This document shows positions 9,283 through 21,163 of a stretch of DNA of 64,000 nucleotides, piece by piece (positions within the stretch are counted from its first letter, which is position 1; the number at the start of each line of letters is the position of its first letter). The stretch comes from Sipunculus nudus (Eukaryota; Annelida; Sipuncula; Golfingiida; Sipunculidae), in the NCBI GenBank assembly GCA_026874595.1, contig CM049312.1, positions 26,777,956 to 26,841,955 on the forward strand. The letters are read 5' to 3'. The notes beneath the pieces are model-generated. The model worked only from the letters and a program-made list of their open reading frames with translations. It was not told the DNA's origin and did no database searches. The translations under genes and the position numbers were made by a program.

Positions 9283-10560
9283 TTGGAATTAGAAGATAGA
9301 CCTTGCCACTAATGTTTAAAGTGGATAGTGGGTTGTTACCTAAATTTTTTTTCAGATTGGTTCTGTCTGTTTGTCTGTGTGAAAGATTAGTCACGGCGTT
9401 ATATGAATGGTTTCTTATGAACCTGCCTATATTAATGTGACTGAAGGAGAGTTGATTTTTCGTTCAAGATTGCGTGAGTTGTGTTGTGAACAAGCACACA
9501 CAAACACAAACGAACGAGGATGAACGCATACCGTCCTGGCTGAGACAATTAGGTATAGATATGTCGTGTTTGGTTGAGGAAGCACAAATACTTATATTCA
9601 TTGGCCAATTTCCGAGGTGTGCTGGAAATTTCATGTGACTGGAGTTTCATGGAATTATTGTGTGAACAAACACATACACAAAGACACTCAATATACACAC
9701 ACAAGAACGTTAATATTAGCATACACTCCTGGCGGAGCCAATAAGGGCTAACTATGTTGTGTTCCGTTGAGGTAGGCGCAAACTTAGAAGCTGTTCCATT
9801 TCTTGTTAAAACTGAACCTGATACCAAGTCATCTCCGTAAATCAAGAACACAGTAATAATTTGGAAGATATTCCTCAAAAGGTTCCTCGCGTCTGCAAAA
9901 ATAGGACGGGAACTGTAGTTAATGGCCCGAGTCCAGTGACAGTATACTACTGGACTTTCTCCATCACGTTTAAAATCAGATAAGGCCGGTGCCCGCAAGG
10001 TCAGGAGCGGCACCACTGACTGTCACTGAGGTCTGATCATTAATTGTACTTTATTGTTCAATAATTAGTACTTTATTACATGTAATTGAATGCCTGGTCG
10101 AGCTGGCTTCCAATTAACTTTATACTGAACACAGCTCCTGATGGTCCTCCCCGCTTTCAGCCCTAGCTCCCTTGCTACAGGCATGCAGCCCGCTTATTGT
10201 GTATTTGTGTTAAGGAAACACTTAATGTACATAGTGTAAACAAGAGTTCTTGAAAATTTTGGACCTGTGTTTAGTGTAAGTTCTCAGCTTAAAATTCCGT
10301 ATATAGCTTTTTGAGATACTGATATCATAAGTTTCGAAGATATAAAAGTATTCACAATTTATGGTGTCAATTTGAACCGGGCAGATATTAAAAGAATGAA
10401 TTATGTAAAATAAACATATAAATTGATATATTCCATGCTTATTAATGTTATATTTAACATGGATCAGTTTTCAATGTACTTTATGAGATATTAATATTCA
10501 ATAATCTACATTATTATTTTCTTTTTCTTTTATATTTATTTTTTTGTTGGAGGTAACGGC

Positions 10561-11459
10561 CTTCATATTTAATGCTAGTTTTACTCTTAATATAAGTAAA
10601 TCTGTAGAATGCAATTCCGGTTTCGGATAACATGACGGGGCAGTATCACACGCTTCTATTCATTTTATATACTGCTAGTAAACCAGGCCTTTTAACTACT
10701 GTACCTGCTGGTCCTGCTTTCGTTATCGTCCCCATTGCTGGGTCACACCACCGAGGAACCCCGGAAAAGCGCAACCGTTTGCGAGTGAAACACGGCTGTT
10801 GGATACGGCCTTCCCGTTAACCCTAAAGAGCGCTGACCCTGGGTGGCGGCCGACTGAAAATTCTCACCGCTTCGGCTGAGATTCGAACTCACGATCCCCC
10901 TGTGCTCCCCCCCCCCTCCCCCCCTCTCTCCCATGAGTCCTGTGCTCTACCTCTGAGCCACCGAATCCTGGTTTTGAGCGACAGAAACCGGTTTCCTTTT
11001 AGTGCTGCTAGAGGTTATGATAACCCAGATGATGCCCACAATGTTTCCTGAAGAAAGTAATGGGTGCTTTTGAATCTACATTTGTACTTTATAAGAGACC
11101 ATGAGGAATGGTGTGTGTCAACATACTGGAGTGGTGACCCTCTCTCACACTTGAAATATGTTACCTAATTAAATAAGAAAAACGCTTTTGATATAATGAA
11201 AAGCAAGTGTTGTTAAGTAATGAAAAGCGAGAGTTGTCTTTTCAGAAGTGACATAATTTGATGCGGCAGTACAATTATCACTACCAAGTATTTTAAAGGA
11301 GAAGGATGAACAACTCATCTTCAGAAAACAGGTCAATAGTTTGCCTATTTTAATGATAGCCCATCCTTAAAAATCAAACCTTTCAAAGTTACAATTCAAA
11401 TTTGCACCAGCAGATATATAAGTTTCCATGGAAGAGCTGCTGCCAGTTTTCATCAGGAA
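10561..11459. mobile_element. B-specific insertion of about 0.9 kb
   Basis: In A the sequence runs GGTAACGGCC then CGACCATGTATATG. In B the same two sides are separated by about 0.9 kb that has no counterpart in A. The insertion includes the minus-strand SINE at 10690-10970 plus unfamiliar AT-rich sequence. I see no clear terminal repeats, so either a larger element was inserted or A suffered a deletion. Confidence 0.6.
10690..10970 (-). mobile_element. tRNA-derived SINE, family S1
   Basis: On the minus strand it shows A box TGGCTCAGAGG and B box GTTCGAATCTC, then GCCACCCAGGGTCAGCGCTC, GGGAAGGCCGTATCC and TTCCTCGGTGGTGTGACCC. The head contains a G-run/AG-rich expansion between the two boxes (C run at 10910-10924 on the plus strand). 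The same family is seen at 24291-24557 and 51130-51256. It has no coding capacity; mobilisation would need a LINE in trans. Confidence 0.85.
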
Positions 11460-11590
11460 CCATGTATATGTTCGCATTCTCTTGTTTGGTTATGGATTAT
11501 TTTAAAATTGTTGCACAATCATAAAATGATCACCCTTATTTTTATTGTACCCAGCTTTTGTTTACTTAACTCCTGTTCTATCTTCTACAG

Positions 11591-11666
11591 GCTGATACCA
11601 AACTGACACCGTGTGTGCAGTTCAAGGATTCCGAGCACGTGAGGTTCCAAGAGGATGTCCCTTCGA
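11591..11666 (+). pseudogene. Exon-like segment in unit B (acceptor kept, donor lost)
   Basis: The segment is preceded by the pyrimidine-rich acceptor TCTATCTTCTACAG. It encodes in frame ADTKLTPCVQFKD then SEHVRFQEDVPS and aligns codon for codon with 2069-2144. The GTAAAT donor present in A is replaced here by GAGTGG. The two copies thus each retain one of the two splice signals an ancestral exon would have needed. No known domain is recognised. Confidence 0.35.
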
Positions 11667-12901
11667 GTGGTTCCTGTCGTCATTGTTGAATCAAACCTAT
11701 GTTGTGTCATTCCTTTATAATTTATCATTAGTATGTATCTTATCCGAGGGAACTGAAACCATATTGGAATATCTCCATGCGTATTGAACCCGCCAGTTCC
11801 ATCGATGACGCAAAGGCCAAAAGTCTGTGGGGATCTAGGTTTGGGAAAAACGCCATCCGAGTAAGAAGAGTAGACATTCTCTTGTAACTTTTAAACAGGA
11901 CTGAAATTTGCGAGATTGATATAAGCAGTATTATTGGTCCATGCTGCATGATCATGCATGTTTTATGTTATATGGATACTTCCGTTTATTATTTTATAAA
12001 CACATTGTGGTATAGAGCAAGTGTTTGGACATTTAACGATCATTAGCAATTCGTAGCGTTATATAAACAGCAGCTGAAGAATGGACTTTTTAATTTAAGC
12101 GATGAAATAAAGTTTTTCATAAATAATGCATCTCAACCAGTCTTTAAAGTGTAACCCTAAATGTATCAGATTTGTTGGCCTTATGTGACGATAATAAACA
12201 TTTCCTACAAATATTTAGTAAGTGAGTATGAATAAAAAGTGATGGCAGTATTCATTCAATAATTAGCCTATGGCTCGGTTAGAATAATCGCCTAAAGAAT
12301 CGGTTCCAGTAAGATATTTTTATTTGGGCTCTAAGAAGCATCCCTGATTAAGGTTATAAAAGAACGCTCAGGTAGAACCGTGGTCAGAGGTTTCTGCCTG
12401 AAACCTCTTAGACTGGCCCCACTCTGAAGAACCATTAAGGGTTCCACATGTAACCCTCTTTTCATAGAGTGTACATACTCCCATTGAGCAAAATTTTGTT
12501 TTATGTTCGAAATGGTTCCTGGTTACCATGATGCCTTATGGAAAATGTTAACAGCTTTAGGTTTCAGTTTGAATAGTTGAGGTATTAATTTTCTTTTGTG
12601 GTACGGGGTTTTCTGAGGAGCATTTTAGGAGATGCTGCGATTGCATTAGTATAATTAAAAAATAAAGAAATATTTTGGACCATTAAAATAACCGCAAGGG
12701 TAGGGGGTATGTCAATAATCATAATAATAAACCATTCTAATAGTTATATTTCTGGCTTTCTGCTCGGCAGATCAGTATTACTAGATGAGTTATGAATTAT
12801 TTAAAATACTCTCAGACAAGATTCATATTAAACACAAAATCACACGAAACATACTATAAAATATTTAACCTGGGTTAGAATAAACATATAGTGATACTCT
12901 G

Positions 12902-12903
<2 letters not shown>

Positions 12904-12975
<72 letters not shown>
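12904..12975. repeat. (AT)n microsatellite (unit B only)
   Basis: About 36 TA repeats. Unit A has a plain T run at the corresponding position (near 3219-3227), so the array arose after the duplication. Confidence 0.97.
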
Positions 12976-12979
<4 letters not shown>

Positions 12980-13333
12980 TCTTATACATGGTTGTAATGT
13001 CTGAAATATGTTGAGGCTATCACATATTATATTATGTATTCTTGTGCTTGCAATCAAACTTGCCCCAGACCTACGCCCTTGAATCATCCCTCACACTTAT
13101 AGACAAATCGACGCCACTGATAGAAGTGATTTTGCATTGGTCACATCAGTTATTATATCTATCAGTTACCCATTCCGTCCCGAATTTTGGCCAGCCGAGC
13201 AGACCACGGGTTAAGTTATGCTTTATACACGTACTGCAATTATGGTATTCAAAGGTTTTAGTTTTTACCTTCTGTCCGTTTTTAATGCATTTTATTAGAT
13301 TCAGTGATACCCACGACATTTGTCGGCATAGCG

Positions 13334-13416
13334 ACTAAGCACACCTTATATGGTGTATACACTATTGTGACGTCACTTCGCTGGTTCCTATAAAAGTTTG
13401 CAAATTCACAGAGCGG
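13334..13416 (+). promoter_or_regulatory. CArG box, CRE and TATA box cluster (unit B)
   Basis: CCTTATATGG at 13344-13353, TGACGTCA at 13368-13375 and TATAAAAG at 13389-13396 repeat the arrangement of unit A with identical motif sequence. Flanking bases differ (for example CTCTTT versus CTGGTT just before the TATA box), so the motifs have survived while neighbours changed. Function is inferred. Confidence 0.5.
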
Positions 13417-13420
13417 TCAG

Positions 13421-13501
13421 GGATCTGTTGTAGCTCAGTGGTTGGAGACGACGACCTGCAGTTGGGAGGTCATGGGTTCTATTCCCGTCGGCAGTGAACC
13501 G
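13421..13501 (+). ncRNA. tRNA-like sequence with A and B boxes (unit B)
   Basis: The A box is TAGCTCAGTGG (13431-13441) and the B box GGGTTCTATTCCC is closer to consensus than in unit A. The T-stem is ATGGG/CCCGT. No T-run terminator immediately follows; A has TTTT about 45 bases downstream, while B has TTCT at that place. It could be a tRNA-derived SINE carried passively in the duplication. Confidence 0.45.
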
Positions 13502-13575
13502 ACTTCTCTGTGTATTCATGTTCAATTCTTCTATAAAATGAACCAGCATGGCTATTTCCTACAATTCTCTGTATG

Positions 13576-13635
<60 letters not shown>

Positions 13636-13646
13636 GTGTTTGTGTA
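13576..13646. repeat. (TA)n(TG)n microsatellite, unit B
   Basis: A longer version of the tract at 3860-3902, with about 12 TA then TG repeats and one CG interruption. Confidence 0.95.
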
Positions 13647-13911
13647 CAAATAGAAATACAGCTTTAATCCACCAGCTATTATGAGGTTAGATAATCAATA
13701 TTAACACTGCAAAGCGCTTTAATATACTTTTGTCATTGTGGATGTACACAGTCAGAGCAATATCCCATTCGATATTACTCATTAAAATTTTACACTCGCA
13801 GATTAAACAATTGGATGATGCATCATATAACTGGTTTAAACGCCTTTTCAAAAACGACAGATTGGTACATTCCATGCAGGGATTGTGAACACTGAAATAC
13901 GGGTTCATTTA

Positions 13912-16679
13912 AGCCGGCGGCTCACTTACCGATTTTATCGGCCGATTCATAGGATCGGCCCTCTATGTTCCGACTGGGGTACATTGTCGTGAAAAATCGC
14001 CGACGCCAAGAGTCTGGCACTCTCATAGAAAATCGGCCGATTTTGTTTATTATTGCAACAAAGTCAACCGATCTTGTTTATTTTTGTTCGGTCAGAGTTC
14101 ACTTCCTACACGTTGTTACTTTAGTTTTTTCATTATGGCTGTATAATGACATTTTTCTGGGTTTTTTTTTAAATAAAGCCGGGTGCTCACTTCTCGATTT
14201 TATCAAGCGACATTGTCGGGCGATTTTTTGGGTAAATTTTCTCAAAATCGACTTAAAATCGGCTCGATTTAGTTTGCCGATTTTCGGCGTCTCAAGCCGG
14301 CGGCTCACTTACCGATTTTATCGGGCGATTCATAGGATCGGCCGACTATGTACCGACGGGGGTACATTGTCGTGTAGTGTGACACCCCAAGCGACGCGAT
14401 TTTGTCGGCGTCGGCGTAAAAAATCGCCGTCGCCAAGAGTCTGGCACTGTCAAAGAAAATCGGCCGATTTTGTCGGGCGATTAGCGAAATCGTGTAGTGA
14501 GCCAATGTTTGCGACAAAGTCGGCCGATTTTGTTTATTTTTGTATGGCAGAGTTCACGTTGTGTACGTTGTCACTATTAGTCATTATTAGTATATATTGT
14601 ATAATGATATATTTCTGTATTTAAAAAAAAAATAAAGACAGATTTTGGTAAAGATTCAAATTTCATGTATTCCTATAAGACGACCTGCAATTTATTAATC
14701 ATTATAAAGGAGTATCCATTTATATAATTACAATGTGCGAACATTTCTGTAAACATAAGACTGAACGAACAAGGTGTATGTTTGCAAACGCGTATTTATT
14801 GCTGGGCTGTTTAGCAATCCTTCCAATTGTGTGACGAGCTACTCTGAACAATTAACTCAAGCTTATGTAAGAGTTTCCTGGGAAAAAAATAATACAATTT
14901 AATATTTACATCTCAGGGATGGCAATAATCAACTGTATATCTGCTTGTAATCTCTAACCATCATTATAAGTTTCTTTCCTTAATATAGCTTTACTTTGTC
15001 CCATCACAGTATTTTGTCCTATCACAGGTTCTCCTTAAAGTTAGCAAAAACAAAGGTGCCAGAGAAGAAAGTGTATAAATAAAATAATAAGCCCAAAGTA
15101 AGAGAAGATATGAATGAATAGCCGAAAACTTTTGAGTGATACAACATCCAGTCCATGCACGCAGCATACCTGATGTTTACAGGTAACCCAATAGGCAAAA
15201 GCGTGAACGGATCTCTGGTACACTTAATCTTTTTCACGGATTCGGCGGCATTAGTGGCAATGCTTTTCTTTAATACTTTTTAATATATTTTATCTGACAG
15301 ATAACAGAGAGTTGCCAGATATATAACTGATCATCACTTGCTACGGGAATTAATAATATAGATTAAAACCTAAGCATATCTGCTGCTGTTGGCGTTTGTT
15401 GTGTGTAGCAGTCAAATGAAAAAAGATGATAAAGCGTTTCTGGTTTATACAGGACAGAAGAAAACATATCACTTCTTTGAATTTCTAGAGACAGGAAATC
15501 CTAGAAATCACACAAACATGCAAGTAGAATGTCATTTTCTAAATTAGAGTTCGTGTCTGGTGAAATAGCCCTTCTAAATGCAGTATCATGATGGTGGATT
15601 TTCGGTTTTACCAAATCCTGTAGATCAGCCGCAGCATTCGTTTAAAGGGTTTAAGGCCAATCCTTTCGGACATTTTCCGGACCTGGGTACCTTTCTTAAA
15701 GTTTTGTTATTAGTGCTCCTGGGTTTGACCCCACTTTTCTTAAATCCTGGACCCGTCCCTGAGATATGCGGAGAAAAACCATTAAATTGATGTATGACGG
15801 TTTAACCCTCCTGTCTCAGTTCGCATACAAGTGTATTTTTTACATGCCACTAGTTCATCTCTTCTTCCAAGCAAAGGTTTAACCGACGGGTCACTCTTCC
15901 GCCACTGTATATTTTTCTTTGGACAAGCCACAAAGCGAACAAATATTTCCTTTTAGTTTTTCTCATAGAGAGCTTAGTATCAGATCGCTATAATGAGACA
16001 GACTCCTTTGCCGATAATTGGGAGGTGGGAACAAGCACGTCGGTAAATGTGACACCGAAAATCGGCTAACTAAACCAAGCCGATTTTCAGCCGATTTTGA
16101 GAAAATCTGCCCAAAAAATCGGCCGACAATGTCGCTTGATAAAATCGGGTAGTGAGCGACCGGCTTTAGACCAATCCTTTCGGACATTTTCTTGACCTTG
16201 GGACCTTTCTTAAGGTTTTGTTATTTGTGCTCCTGGGTTGGACCCCTCTTTTCTTAAATCCTGGACCCGCCCCTGAGATATGCGGAGAAAACCATTAAAT
16301 TGATGATGGACGGTTCAACCCTCCTGTCTCAGTTCGCATACAAGTGTATTATTCACATGCAACTAGTTCATATCTTCTTTCAAGCCAAGGTTTAACCGAC
16401 AGGTCACTCTCCCGCCAAAGTATATTTTTCTTTGGACAAACCACAAAGCGAACAAATATTTCCTTTTAGTTTTTCTCATAGAGAGCTTAGTATCAGATCG
16501 CTATAATGAGACAGACTCCTTTGCTGATAATTGGGAGGTGGGAACAAGCACGTCGGTAAATGTGACACCGAAAATCGGCCGACTAAACCAAGCCGATTTT
16601 CAGCCGATTTTGAGAAAAATCTGCCCAAAAAATCGCACGACAATGTCGCTTGTTAAAATCGGGTAGTGAGCACCCGGCT
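13912..16679. mobile_element. Composite PIF/Harbinger-like insertion in unit B
   Basis: The insertion is absent from unit A. Its ends are inverted (AGCCGGCGGCTCACT at the left, AGTGAGCACCCGGCT at the right) and TTA stands on both sides (13909-13911 and 16680-16682), the 3-bp target typical of PIF/Harbinger transposons. The interior is full of AATCGGCCGATTTT-type inverted blocks. Further terminus-like copies occur at 14177, 14292 and 16165, so several related elements are nested or tandem. No transposase domain is recognisable; the 219-codon frame at 13965-14624 is made of the repeats. It is probably nonautonomous. Confidence 0.7.
14177..16165. mobile_element. Inner Harbinger-like element
   Basis: The left end AGCCGGGTGCTCACTTCTCG (TAA before it) is the near-perfect inverse of the right ends at 16165 and 16679 (TTA after each). 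Subterminal blocks TTATCAAGCGACATTGTCGG and TTGATAAAATCGGG mirror each other. Between them is roughly 1.1 kb of AT-rich DNA without a recognisable gene. Confidence 0.6.
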
Positions 16680-16684
16680 TTATG
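15657..16684 (+). repeat. 514-bp tandem duplication inside the Harbinger-like composite
   Basis: CCAATCCTTTCGGACATTTTC recurs at 15657 and 16171. The following sequences stay collinear through CTGTCTCAGTTCGCATACA, GACAGACTCCTTTGC and the right Harbinger-like end. The two copies differ by scattered substitutions, so the duplication is not brand new. It explains why the element has two adjacent right ends. Each copy also carries an R1-like block near its start. Confidence 0.85.
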
Positions 16685-16686
16685 GA

Positions 16687-16923
16687 ATGAAGCTAATACT
16701 GTACTCCGTTAAAGCACGCAGCATGCCGACCCCTTCGAGAATACACAAATTAGTAACCAATAAGACTACCTTAAGTCATGACTCGTCATTCGAGAAACTT
16801 CTCTTCAACGGCCATCCATCCTTTTGCTTTGAAATTGTTGAAAACAAGTCAGATATTCAGCAAACTTACAATGGGATTAAAAAATATATAGGTTTATTTC
16901 AAAATCTTTCTTTCTGTTTCTAG
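16687..16923 (+). other. 78-codon open frame in unit B, paired with 4186-4422
   Basis: This matches the A copy codon for codon. It lies directly downstream of the Harbinger-like composite, whose right TTA ends at 16682, so any upstream connection was cut. The terminal TTTCTTTCTGTTTCTAG is an even better pyrimidine tract plus AG than in A. No domain is recognised. Confidence 0.3.
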
Positions 16924-17654
16924 AGAAAGTACACAATAATAGCTAACGTCCGGTCTGACTTATTTTAAGTGACAGTAAACCTGTAGGCCATGAGTCTATT
17001 TCAAAGTGAAAATAACAAATATACTTGCGCTTCACGACATTGGATAGCACGCTACTCTGATGGTAGATTTATTCTATTATAATTAGTCCATCCGGTCCCG
17101 TATGTGCCCCCAATGTTTTGCATACGGGGACGGGTGAAAGTGAAAAAAAAATATGAATCTCTTATTTTGTTCTCTCTCCCATATATTATACAAAACGACC
17201 ATTTTTTTATCGCTGATGATAATTGATTAAAAACAACAATAAATTACTTAAGAAAAATGAAAACAGTTTAACATGACTTTTTTCTAGAACAATGCACCTG
17301 AAATATTGGATTTAAACTGGGCCATAAGTTTTCATATGAATAGTTAAATGGCTAAATTTCAACATTTACCCAAATCTTATCTGTTTTACAAAATACAATA
17401 CCCTATTGATTCCGCCATGAACTAGTTACAGGTTATGGCCTCCGGTTAAGGACACGTGGTCTCATGTTACCAAGAATGTATTTATACGTCATCAGTTCCC
17501 TTTAAATGACGTAGTTCTTCGGGCAGAGTCCTGTATCATATTACAATAAGTTCTCTATATAATGGAACTCATAATATACATAACATGCATGGCAAGAGTT
17601 CCGTGGATATCGCCTAATGACATACATGTGAATAGGAGAAATAACATAATAATA

Positions 17655-17930
17655 AGGATAAAAAATAAAAGGTATGGTTTTCAGGCACCGCCCGGGGCAA
17701 ATTTAACCCCCCGCATAAAAAAAATTATTTTGATTTTCATCTTTCAAGAAAATTAAACAATATAATTTTGATAAGATTGCCATTGTTATGTAGTGCTTTC
17801 CCCTTTTAGCAAATGAAAATCTGTTATTTTCATGTTTTTTCCTGATCATATGACATTTTATCGAAACATACAAAAAAAGGTAAAAAAAAAATATCGCCCG
17901 CCGGCACTTATTTTTTTAAAAAAGGACCTT
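17655..17930. mobile_element. M1 MITE in unit B, right terminus deleted
   Basis: The homolog of 5143-5444. The right inverted terminus is missing: the sequence jumps from AAAGGACC directly to TTATACAAAT. The central TGATCATATGACATTTT block is intact. Confidence 0.7.
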
Positions 17931-18057
17931 ATACAAATAGCATATACACAAAACTTTGACAAGGAACTTAAAATTACCCTCCGTAACTACTTTGTATCAG
18001 ATTTATTTTACTATAAAGTTATAGTTGCTTGTTTGAGAAATTTTTTTTATTTCATTG

Positions 18058-18266
18058 CAAAATCAGAAGCGGATCGGGAGGGGAGCGGGCAGGGGTCCGG
18101 ACCCGCATCACCTACCAGCCGCCGCAACCTTTTTTAAGAGTTTCAGACCAATTTCTGCGGACTGCCCCCCCCCCCCTTTTTCCGGACCTGTTGACTATTT
18201 TTAGGTTTTGTTATTAGTCCTCCTGGGTTGGACCCCTCCTTTTCCTAAATCCTCGATCCGCCCCTG
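18058..18266 (+). repeat. R1 repeat, unit B copy
   Basis: The homolog of 5570-5790 with a shorter C run. It ends ATCCTCGATCCGCCCCTG, which is probably closer to the ancestral end because other copies share CCGCCCCTG. Confidence 0.7.
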
Positions 18267-19499
18267 GAAATATTAGGTATTGTTATTAAAAGAATTATGG
18301 TTTATCTCACACGTGGTTTCAGGTGTACATTGAACAATACCAGCATCATAAAATGCATAAAAATGTCTCCAAACATTTTTTATGTTACATCTGTTATTTT
18401 AAACATAAAACCTCTTGATGATTTAACCCGTGTTTATTTATTAAATTGCTCAGCACACTGTTTCTCCCTCGATTTTCTGTCAACATTTGTTGTAAATCAT
18501 TACAAAAATAATACTAGGTAAAACAAAAATAAATAAATAAATACGAATGAGTTCGGCGCTCCTTGAAGTTTTGATTTTTGCGTACATATTATTTCTCCTT
18601 GGTATTTCCCTGATTCTTTTTCGTTTTTAATTATAAAAAAAGAACCTTAGCTTATGGGGCCCTGACCTGCGGGATCATCCACAGCCATGCATGGATACGG
18701 ACAGTGGCGTCGATGACTTGCAAGGTAATCAAAAGTTGGGACGACTTATCTCTATAAACCTAAAAAGACTTAAATATCGTATTTTCTCTCGAGTTATAAA
18801 TCTATATATATTTATACCTTATATTGTCTCTGTAACCCATGTCAAATCAGTTATAAAAAAGTACAAGGTTTCAAAATATAAGGAATTATGCACTGGTTTG
18901 TTCTAAACCAGGATCAGATACATACTTTTTGATAGTGAACGCAGAATCGAAGTCTATCATTCTACTTAGGAATATATATCTTATTTCCAATATATAAATC
19001 TTATTCTCTAAATAGAATGGGATGTCTACGCTGAGCCTCCCCCTTGATAATAAGCCCCCCCCCCCCCCCCTCCGTATCGTCGCCCCTGAATACAGGACTA
19101 GCCTGACTTACAATATGCAGCAATGTATGTTCTTATTTCCTGCAGCTTCACGCACGTAGAACTATTTGTCAGTACATTGTAACATTGTAATGGACGTCTG
19201 CCTTCAGTAGGACAGGTTTGCGTGGTTATTGATTAATGTGGCATGCTAATACACCAGAGGGATCTCACAATGTTATAAAAGACGGCTTGGGTGACACAAT
19301 GTCGTGACAATTCTCGCGGGCTTTCTGGTATAGCTGTCACGAACCCGCCGTTACGATTGGTATTACCGACAAACGTGAGCCTGATCAAAGTGCAGATCAT
19401 AACATATCTAAATATCGTGCTGGCTAATTTAAAGGGGCCTATTCCATTTCATGACGTCTAAAAATAATTGTATCATCCACAGAACACTCCTTATAAAAC

Positions 19500-19810
19500 A
19501 CACAGGCCCTTTGTTTTGCTCATGTCCACGTGTTTATAACATGTGAGGAGCCCGTCATTTTAATCTAAATACATCCAACAAGGACATCTTACGGCAAGTC
19601 AGCTAAACCAGGGATTTGCAAAGGGCGTTTTACAACTAGTGACCTTTTTAACTTTTGTAATTAGGAAAGCAGCCACATTTGGTGTGATGGTTGGTTAGCA
19701 TTATCCTATTTACCGTGTTTACAGCCAGCTTGTATATAAACAAGCTCACTCATCTGTCACATACAGTTCATTTACATATATTAAAAATAAGCCAGAAATC
19801 ACATACATCC
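19500..19810 (+). repeat. Partial third unit (C) of the tandem segmental duplication
   Basis: The sequence resembles the left edge of unit B (about 8770-9000). Shared elements in the same order are CACGTGTTTATA / TACGTGTTTATA, a GCAAAGGGCGTTT block followed by CAACNAGTGACCTTT, a TCATTTACAT block and CCAGAAATCACA. The similarity fades after the last block. This indicates that a third copy started here and was truncated or has diverged. No gene is seen. Confidence 0.65.
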
Positions 19811-19924
19811 TACAGAGGGGTTGGGGAATAGTTTGTCTTTAAACAAACCAATTAGAGCACAGTCATACGATATAGCTCGTATTTATCAAGTCTATGTGTT
19901 TATAGATGCCAGAATGTACATGTA

Positions 19925-20115
19925 GTAGCGGGGGGGGGGGGGGGGGGGTTTGAAGGGATTCCAAAACCCTCCTCCACCCCATCCCTTCCGTTTAAAATTG
20001 AAACATTTTAATTGTTTCAGGCCATTTTTATGGGGCCTAGAACTCCCCATTAATATCCCTTATTAGTTTTCCTGTCTTGGACCTCAGTTTTCTGAAGTCC
20101 GAAACCGCCTGTGAT
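19925..20115 (+). repeat. Diverged R1 repeat with a 19-G run
   Basis: A 19-base G run (19930-19948) is followed by TTTCAGGCCATTTTTATGG, TTATTAGTTTTCCTGTCTT and CTGAAGTCCGAAACCGCC, which align loosely with R1. It lies just after the partial unit C. Confidence 0.55.
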
Positions 20116-21163
20116 GTGCATGATATACTTGTAATATTGCTACTACTTCAGTTAAAGTACATGCTATCGCTGATGGTTGTTTTCATGGCACAAATTCATC
20201 AGTTCAGTCGAATCACTGTACCAGTCGAATTATTTACTAGGAAAACAAAGATTGATTTATTCACGCCAGCAAAAGATGTGGATCTTCAGAAAACAACCTC
20301 GAACCGCCAGGGCCAGAAAAGTTCGCGATCTATTCCTTATCAGGAAGAATGCGCTTTAATCTTTTTCACGGACATCTTGCTTTGGGCAATTAAGGCACCT
20401 ATCGTATCAATGCTCATATTGCTTGAACACAAAAGAAAATCATAGGGGTAGTCATATTTGTAAAAGCCACTGAATTTTGAAGATTGGGTTCACTTGGGAG
20501 TGTACATTGCTAAACAAGATTAGCACAGAAAGCCTTGCCACATATGATTCCAGGGACTGCAGACTGCAGGCCGGATAACGGTGTATAGGATAACATGCTG
20601 GTGATCCAGGGAATACACCAGTGTATATACATCTCAGCATCAGTCGGCTTTAACTGAAGCGCTCAAATGCTCGAGACACCAGAAGTTTTGCAAAATTCCA
20701 TCTGCTTATCCTTTTTACAGAAGAAAACTTTTAATTCATTGCTTTAGATTGCATAACAGGCACCAGACATAGCTTTCACAACAGTTTTAAGTCTAAAAAA
20801 GACGATTAAATACAATATAAGCCGACAATGGCTCCATGTTAACTGGTCCATATATCCTAATTGAATCCTGCCGAGTCCTTCTGACTCTGGTGTCGCGGCA
20901 CCTTAATGCTTCTGGTTTTTCTGGTCTTGTTTTATTATTATATCTTTTTCAGTCGTCTTATGTTGCACCGTGTCCGTTCTCGTGGGGATGTTCCAGACAG
21001 ACCGCGGATATAGAGTGCCCAGACATTATAAGAATCAATGTTCACGTCCCCTGGCGGAATCTTACTTTCTTGAATGCTATTGGCGGGTACAGTCGGTTTC
21101 CATGTTAACGTCACATGCTTTGGTGGATTTATGACTTAACTTGTGAGTGGAAATGTTAATGTA
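20116..21163. other. Unassigned stretch, no supported gene
   Basis: It has a 122-codon plus-strand frame (20077-20445, overlapping the R1 relic) and a 90-codon frame (20836-21108). Neither resembles a family I know, shows flanking splice signals I trust, or has a counterpart elsewhere in the window. I see no repeat structure here. Confidence 0.4.

Larger units (their letters stand above)
8750..19310 (+). repeat. Segmental duplication, unit B
   Basis: This is the second, longer copy of unit A. It is longer mainly through a 0.9-kb insertion (10561-11459, with a minus-strand SINE) and a Harbinger-like composite (13912-16679). It lacks the (AT)n tract found in A at 4726-4765 and has gained a different one at 12904-12975. 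It also lost the right terminus of the MITE seen in A at 5143-5444. Sequence at 8750-9000 resembles 19500-19810, so the array continues with a partial third copy. Collinearity argues for a tandem duplication rather than independent transposon insertions. Confidence 0.88.

Noticed and set aside
9549-10016. 155-codon minus-strand frame in unit B
   Set aside because: The homologous part of unit A (about 900-1370) is broken by indels and CA-rich variation. The peptide includes CA-repeat products (CVCVCV), so no conserved coding frame.
13965-14624. 219-codon open frame, the longest in the window
   Set aside because: It runs through the repeated AATCGGCCGATTTT-type modules of the Harbinger-like composite. 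Its peptide is internally repetitive in step with the DNA modules and has no protein family resemblance.
20077-20445. 122-codon plus-strand frame
   Set aside because: It starts inside an R1 relic, has no recognisable domain, no splice signals and no second copy. Not enough to call a gene.
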